Origin: an uncultured Alphaproteobacteria bacterium
GTDB lineage: Bacteria > Pseudomonadota > Alphaproteobacteria > Rhizobiales > Beijerinckiaceae
DNA: 32,077 nucleotides
Direction of reading: 5' to 3'
Assembly (NCBI GenBank): GCA_937871825.1
Contig: CALMOK010000230.1
Coordinates: 1 to 32,077 of the forward strand
This document shows positions 27,371 to 32,077 of the stretch, in pieces. A program made the translations under genes and the position numbers. Under the pieces are notes generated by a model. It was not told the DNA's origin. It made no database searches and was given only the letters and a program-made list of their open reading frames with translations. How positions within the stretch are numbered: the stretch's first letter is position 1; every line of letters starts with the position of its first letter.

Positions 27371-27398
27371 GAAACAAACCGCCGGTTGTTGGCGGTTT
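27371..27398 (-). terminator. Rho-independent terminator of DsbD-like operon
   Basis: Minus strand AAACCGCC-AACAACC-GGCGGTTT followed by GTTTC. Confidence 0.65.
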
Positions 27399-27436
27399 AG
27401 GTGCGACCCATCCCGCCCATGCCGGTTGGCACGCCG

Positions 27437-29527
27437 CTAGGGCGGGCCAGCGTCCGCTCGCACGACCTTGGCGGTGGCGCGGTCGAGCGCGCCAAGAAGG
27501 ATGCCGGGCGTGAGCAGCTCGGGGAGCGCTTCGCCGGCTGGTCGTTGCGGGCCGTAAACCACGTCGAGCGGGATGCCGAAGCGTCCGAAGCGCTGGAGAT
27601 AGGCGGCGATCCTGGGATCGGGCCGGCTCCAGTCGGCCCGCATCCGCAACGTGCCGGCGGTTCGCAACCCCTGCCGAACGCCATCCTGATCGAGCGTCGA
27701 GAGCTCGTTGACCTTGCAGGTCAGGCACCAACTCGCCGTAACGTCGACCAGCACGGTCTGGCCGCCCTCGACCGCCCGGTCGAGGACGGCAGGGTCGAAC
27801 GCCTCCCAGGCGTCGGCAACCGCCTTTGGGGAAGCCCCGGCGGGCGCGAACATCGCCGTCCCGACCGCCAGGACCGACAAGGCGGCCGTCGCCGGCCCAT
27901 GCCAGAACCGCAACTCGAACCCGTACCGGCGCGTGGTCCAGGCTCGAAACAGCAGGAGGGCGAGGAGGATAAGCGCCATGCCCCCGGCAGGCAGCGGTCC
28001 GGCCACGCTCCAAAGAACAAGGATCAGCCAAGCCGCCGTGGCCAGCAGCAAAACGCCAAGCCCCTGACGCACGCGGATCATCCACGCACCCGGACGGGGC
28101 AGCCAGGCCACGAGGCCGGGCAGCGCGGCGACGAGCAGGAAGGGCAGCGCCATGCCAAGGCCGAGGCAAGCGAAGACGGCAACGATTTCCCAAGGGCCAC
28201 GCGCCAGCGCGAAGCCGACGGCCGTGCCCACGAAGGGGGCGGAACACGGCGTCGCCAGCAGGGTCGAGAACACGCCGGCCAGGAACGCCTCGGCCTGCCC
28301 GTGACGGGCGGACCCGCCGAGCCGGCCCGCGAAAGCCGGCAAGCTGATCGGCAGCCAATCGAAGAAGCTTGCGGCGAACAGGACGGTCAGCACTGCAACA
28401 CCTGCCAGGAACCATGGCTGCTGAAACTGGATGCCCCAGCCGAGCGCGGCGCCGGACAGCTTCAGGCCGACCAGCGCGGCCGCGATAAACAGGAAGCTCG
28501 TCAGGATGCCGAGCGCCGTCAGGGCGAAGCCGAGCCGGATCACGTGCCGTTCTTACCCCGCGTGGCGCGCGACCCCGGACAGCTTGAGCGACAGGATCGG
28601 CAGAACGCAGGGCATGACGTTGAGGATGAGCCCGCCCAGGAGCGCGATCGCCAGGATGGCGGGCAGCTCGTGCGATCCGACGTCGCCGACCGGTTCGCCG
28701 ACGCCCGCCGGGATTTCGGCCGCCCGCTCGCCGTCGACGACGGTCAGAGTCGGGACTGTGGTGGACGCGTCCGGAAGCGCAGCCGTCAAGGTCGCGGTCC
28801 GACCGTCGTCGTCGAGCGTGACGGTTGGCGCAGGCGGCAAACCGCCGTCCGGCAACTCGACGAACAGGTCGGGATGGTGGAACGGCGCGCCACGGCTGCG
28901 CAGGATCAGCGTGAGCCTGCGTCCCGTGCCATCCGGCGTCACGGTTTGCTGCCGGATGTCGAAGGCCGCGGCGGCGGGGGTGCCGGGCACCATGGCGAGC
29001 GCGGCGGCCAACGCGCCGGCCTCGGCCGATCGGGCGCCACCGGGCGGGAGCGGCAGCGACAGGTCGGCGTGGATGGGCACGCAGATGTTCGCGCAGGCCG
29101 CGTAATCGAGCGCGAGGACGAGACGGGTTGCGGCACCCGGCGCGGCCAGCGTGACCGTTACCGGCAGGATGAAGCGGCCCGTGTAGACGGCGTTCTGAAG
29201 GCCCGAGATGTCGAGCCGGTGCGGCGCGGGCCAGGCCACGGCGCTGCCCGCAACATTTTCCGACCCGGCCCAGCCGAACTGCGGAGCGATGCCCGCGTCG
29301 CCGGGTGTTCTCCAGTATCCGTGCCAGCCGTCGCCGTAGCGGAACTCCAGGCCTGCCGATACCGTCGAACTTTGCCCGGCCCCGTCCGTGGCGGTCACCA
29401 GCCGCACGGCGGCGCGTTCCGTCCCGACCCACGCGGTCGCGGCGGCTCCCGCCTCACCCGCGGGGAGGATGGCGCCCGCCAGCATGAGCGACCCGCCGAC
29501 GGCGCAACCGATCAGGGTAGGCCGCAT
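27437..29527 (-). pseudogene. DsbD/ScsB-like thiol:disulfide interchange protein interrupted by an in-frame TAA (28553-28555); may be expressed as two polypeptides
   Basis: ORFs 28553-29527 and 27437-28543 are in the same frame. N part: DsbD-alpha-like ACANICVPIHADLSLPLPPG plus NVMPCVLPILSLKLSG; C part: LLATPCSAPFVG plus VDVTASWCLTCKVNE thioredoxin domain. Confidence 0.8.
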
Positions 29528-29535
29528 GGCGGATC

Positions 29536-30231
29536 TCAGGACGACGGGCCCACGCGCGACGCGCCGATGATGCTGCCGTCCTCGGCCTCGAGAAGCACGG
29601 CCAGGCGCTCGCCTGCGGGTGCCGGGATTGTCAGGGACAGCGGTGCGCCCGTCCACTGGCCCACGGTCCGGATCGAGCGCACGATGTTCGACTCGGTCAG
29701 CATTCGGCCACCGTTCTCGCCACGTCCGACCGCCGTCCGGTGTTCCGGATCGTAGCCGATCAGGACGACGCGAGACGAGCCGCGGCCTTGGCCGATCGTG
29801 ATGGAGATGTCTTGGCCGGCGCGGCTGACCGAAAGCGGGGCGCCGGCGCTAGGGGCCGCCTTGGCCGCCATGATCGCCGCTGCGGCCTCGTTGCGCTCGG
29901 AGCCGACAAGGCCCTTGCGGCCGTCCACCACCATTTCGGGCGTGTATGAGCCGTCGCCGAACCGTGCGGCGTAGCGCGCCTGGCGCTCCGTCGCGGCCGG
30001 CAGCGAATAGGGATCCTTCCAGCCGAGCTGGTTCCAGTAGGTGACGTGAAAGGCCAATGGAAGAACGTCGGCGCAGCTATGCGACAGCTCGGTCAGCAGG
30101 GCGTCGGCGGGCGGGCAGGACGAGCAGCCCTCGGACGTGAAGAGCTCGACCACCACCGGGCGGTCCGCCGCGGCGACATTGGTGACCAAGCCGAGCAGGA
30201 GGAACGTGGACGAGAGCGCGCGCAGCAGCAT
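29536..30231 (-). CDS. DUF1223 thioredoxin-like secreted protein
   Basis: Signal peptide; VVVELFTSEGCSSCPPADALL (CxxC); YTPEMVVDGRKGLVGS. Confidence 0.9.
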   Translation of the reverse strand: MLLRALSSTFLLLGLVTNVAAADRPVVVELFTSEGCSSCPPADALLTELSHSCADVLPLAFHVTYWNQLGWKDPYSLPAATERQARYAARFGDGSYTPEMVVDGRKGLVGSERNEAAAAIMAAKAAPSAGAPLSVSRAGQDISITIGQGRGSSRVVLIGYDPEHRTAVGRGENGGRMLTESNIVRSIRTVGQWTGAPLSLTIPAPAGERLAVLLEAEDGSIIGASRVGPSS

Positions 30232-30264
30232 GACGGAAGATCCTCGGTAGGTGTGCCCGATGTC

Positions 30265-30290
30265 TTCGCCACAACGGGCAGCCCGGTTAC
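30265..30290 (-). promoter_or_regulatory. SigF-type ECF promoter GTAACC-N16-CGAA upstream of DUF1223/DsbD-like operon
   Basis: Minus strand GTAACC GGGCTGCCCGTTGTGG CGAA. Confidence 0.78.
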
Positions 30291-30366
30291 CCTCTCGGCG
30301 TGGTTTTGATCGCGGAGGCCCGACGCTGAGTGCCGGTGTCGTGCTGCATGGGACCGCGCGTTCGGT

Positions 30367-30990
30367 TCATTCGGGTGCGCGGTTCAGGCGTTCCTCTTCG
30401 AGAGCGGCGTTGATGGCTGGATGTTTTGCGAGCCGTTTCAGGTAGTCGACCAGTGTCGGCCATGGGGCAAAATCGAAACCGTACCGCGTCGCCGAGCGCA
30501 GAATCGTGAACAGGTACGCGTCGGCCGCCGTCAGGTGGTCGCCAATCAAGTAAGGCTTCTCGCCGAGGATCTGAGCAAGGATTGTCAGCTTCCGGCGGAA
30601 CTTCTCGGCGGCCAAGTTCCAGGCTTCGGCAGGATAGTTCGGGAAGAAGACCTTGGGCGGTGGAAAGCCCTTGTGGACCTCGGTCGCGATGAAGTTGAGC
30701 GTTTCCAGCATGCGATAATGGGCCATGCCGTCCGGCGGAATGAGGCCCGCATCAGGCGCCAGGGCGGAGATGTATTGAAGGAGCACCGCGACCTCGGTCA
30801 GCAGGTCGCCCTGATCGGTCCTGAGCGTCGGGACCGCTCCTTTCGGGTTGACCGCGTGGTAATCCGACCCGTCGGCAAGCTGATGCGCCAACAGGTCGAC
30901 GACGATCGTCTCGTGCGGAAGGCCGGCGGCGTGGAGCGCGATCATGGGCGCCAGGCTACAGGTGCCCGGCGTTTGGTACAAAGTGATCAT
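30367..30990 (-). CDS. Glutathione S-transferase
   Basis: MITLYQTPGTCSLAPMIALHAAGLPHETIVVD; LTEVAVLLQYI; LIGDHLTAADAYLF. Confidence 0.93.
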   Translation of the reverse strand: MITLYQTPGTCSLAPMIALHAAGLPHETIVVDLLAHQLADGSDYHAVNPKGAVPTLRTDQGDLLTEVAVLLQYISALAPDAGLIPPDGMAHYRMLETLNFIATEVHKGFPPPKVFFPNYPAEAWNLAAEKFRRKLTILAQILGEKPYLIGDHLTAADAYLFTILRSATRYGFDFAPWPTLVDYLKRLAKHPAINAALEEERLNRAPE

Positions 30991-31013
30991 CGAGCTTCAT
31001 CCTGGTTGGGGAA

Positions 31014-31030
31014 CGCGCGATCATCGCGCG
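31014..31030. promoter_or_regulatory. 17-bp perfect palindrome in GST/TetR divergent intergenic region, candidate TetR operator
   Basis: CGCGCGAT-C-ATCGCGCG, 24 nt upstream of GST start. Confidence 0.55.
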
Positions 31031-31104
31031 AGCGCCATGCGGCACTTGGATTTGTGTGCAGCGCATTACAGATCTATCGTTCGCCGGGTCAATGGAGTTC
31101 TGTA

Positions 31105-31785
31105 GTGACCAACAGAAAAACCAATGAATTGCGTGGCAGGCCACGGCAATTCGATCTGGAAGAGGCCCTGACGACCGGACAGGCGCTCTTCCACGCGAAG
31201 GGCTACGATGCGGTCGGGTTGGCCGAGCTGACCGAGGCCATCGGCATCAGGTCGCCGAGCTTCTACGCGGCATTCGGCAGCAAGGCGGCGTATTTCCAGC
31301 GCATCCTCGCCCGCTATGAAGCCGCGGCGACACCGCTCGATACGCTTGTGGACGACCAGCGGCCCGTGGTCGAGGTCCTGACCGACCTCTTCGCGGCCGT
31401 GGCAAGCGCCTATGGCGCGAACGCCGCCGCCCGCGGGTGCCTCATCATGGAAACCTTGCGGGCAGGTGGGCACGGGGACGTGCTGGCGATGGCGCAATCC
31501 CTGGTCGACGCCAGGAGCGAGAAGCTCCGGGCCTTTGTTGGTCGTTCGCACCCGCATGCCGTGCAAGCCGTCGACGACTATGTTCGGAGCGCGTTGTCGG
31601 GACTATCCGCCTCCGCGCGACAGGGGTGGAGCGTTGAGCGGTTGACCAGCGTCGCACGTGCCGCTTCGGCAGGGGCGGCATCTCTCCTGGCCTCCGCGAC
31701 CCAACAGAACGGACCGGCGGCAGCTCAACCAGCCGAGCCTACCGAACCTTCTCCAGCCCCGGATCCAGCTTTTCCGCTGAAGTGA
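31105..31785 (+). CDS. TetR/AcrR family transcriptional regulator
   Basis: GRPRQFDLEEALTTGQALFHAKGYDAVGLAELTEAIGIRSPSFYAAFGSKAAYFQRIL; GTG start with upstream GGAG. Confidence 0.9.
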   Translation: MTNRKTNELRGRPRQFDLEEALTTGQALFHAKGYDAVGLAELTEAIGIRSPSFYAAFGSKAAYFQRILARYEAAATPLDTLVDDQRPVVEVLTDLFAAVASAYGANAAARGCLIMETLRAGGHGDVLAMAQSLVDARSEKLRAFVGRSHPHAVQAVDDYVRSALSGLSASARQGWSVERLTSVARAASAGAASLLASATQQNGPAAAQPAEPTEPSPAPDPAFPLK

Positions 31786-32077
31786 ACTTCAGGATGCTGG
31801 TCGCGCCATCGATCAATTCGAGCCGTCCAGCACGGTTCAACGTGTGCAGGCGCCGACCCGGCCAAGCCGGGCCGGGCGCGATGCGGGCTCGCGGAACCTG
31901 CTCGAAACGCTCTTGGTCAAGTCGGGTGATCTCGGCGATGACAATGGCCCGACCGTATCCATCCCGGCAGTCCTGGATGGGACGCAACAGTCGCCCTCCT
32001 CGACTGACGACGTTACCCCCCGGCCGTACCCCTCCCGCGTCGACGAGCACGGGGCGTCGGGCGTGCGGGATCCATGG
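31739..32077 (-). CDS. C-terminal part of a GINT1_N-like (glucosamine inositolphosphorylceramide transferase N-terminal-like) protein; truncated by window edge
   Basis: Open frame to the window end; RPVLVDAGGVRPGGNVVSRGGRLLRPIQDCRDGYGRAIVIAEITRLD resembles this beta-propeller-type family. Confidence 0.5.
   Translation of the reverse strand, partial: PWIPHARRPVLVDAGGVRPGGNVVSRGGRLLRPIQDCRDGYGRAIVIAEITRLDQERFEQVPRARIAPGPAWPGRRLHTLNRAGRLELIDGATSILKFTSAEKLDPGLEKVR

Noticed and set aside
27360-29432. 690-aa minus-strand ORF in an alternative frame over the DsbD-like gene
   Set aside because: Arg/Gly/Ala-rich frame-shadow of the true frame carrying CxxC and TM motifs. Its uninterrupted length does not rescue the in-frame TAA.
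27401-29755. 784-aa plus-strand ORF antisense to the DsbD/ScsB-like region
   Set aside because: Low-complexity R/G/Q/P/D-rich translation with no domain motif; mirror of the high-GC codon bias of the real minus-strand genes.

Overview
High-GC alphaproteobacterial-type DNA (probably Hyphomicrobiales, inferred from protein style only). No rRNA, tRNA, IS element or CRISPR array was recognised. There are four blocks. (1) ~1-14.9 kb: an exopolysaccharide (EPS) locus. It has two GH26-like proteins (one fused to an Asp-poor RTX-like beta-roll), an acyltransferase, two GT2s, a Wzy/O-antigen-ligase-like protein, an ExoY-type sugar transferase, a Wzz/BY-kinase-like protein with a degenerate Walker A, Gfo/Idh/MocA, SDR epimerase, GMC oxidoreductase and aldo/keto reductase. 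Both main promoter regions carry TTAA-N7-TTAA (CtrA-like) sites. (2) ~14.9-18.3 kb: mixed genes, including a TetR regulator, a host-attachment (BaeRF-like) protein and an epoxide hydrolase. (3) ~18.6-24.1 kb: a LacI-regulated sugar ABC importer without an ATPase, plus a tagatose/psicose-3-epimerase-like enzyme, with a perfect 19-bp operator overlapping the lacI promoter. (4) ~24.2-30.3 kb: the most striking block, a SigF/NrsF redox-stress island. It encodes a Met-rich MXKDX periplasmic peptide (MrpX-like), DUF1109/NrsF anti-sigma, ECF sigma, a YedY1-like molybdopterin enzyme with cytochrome b partner, a DsbD/ScsB-like protein interrupted by an in-frame TAA, and a DUF1223 thioredoxin-like protein. 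Three transcription units in it carry the same GTAAC(G/C)-N16-CGAA promoter. This resembles the hypochlorite-scavenging mrpX/yedY1/yedZ1/sigF/nrsF system, apparently extended with a thiol-redox arm. The window ends with a divergent GST/TetR pair and a truncated GINT1_N-like ORF.
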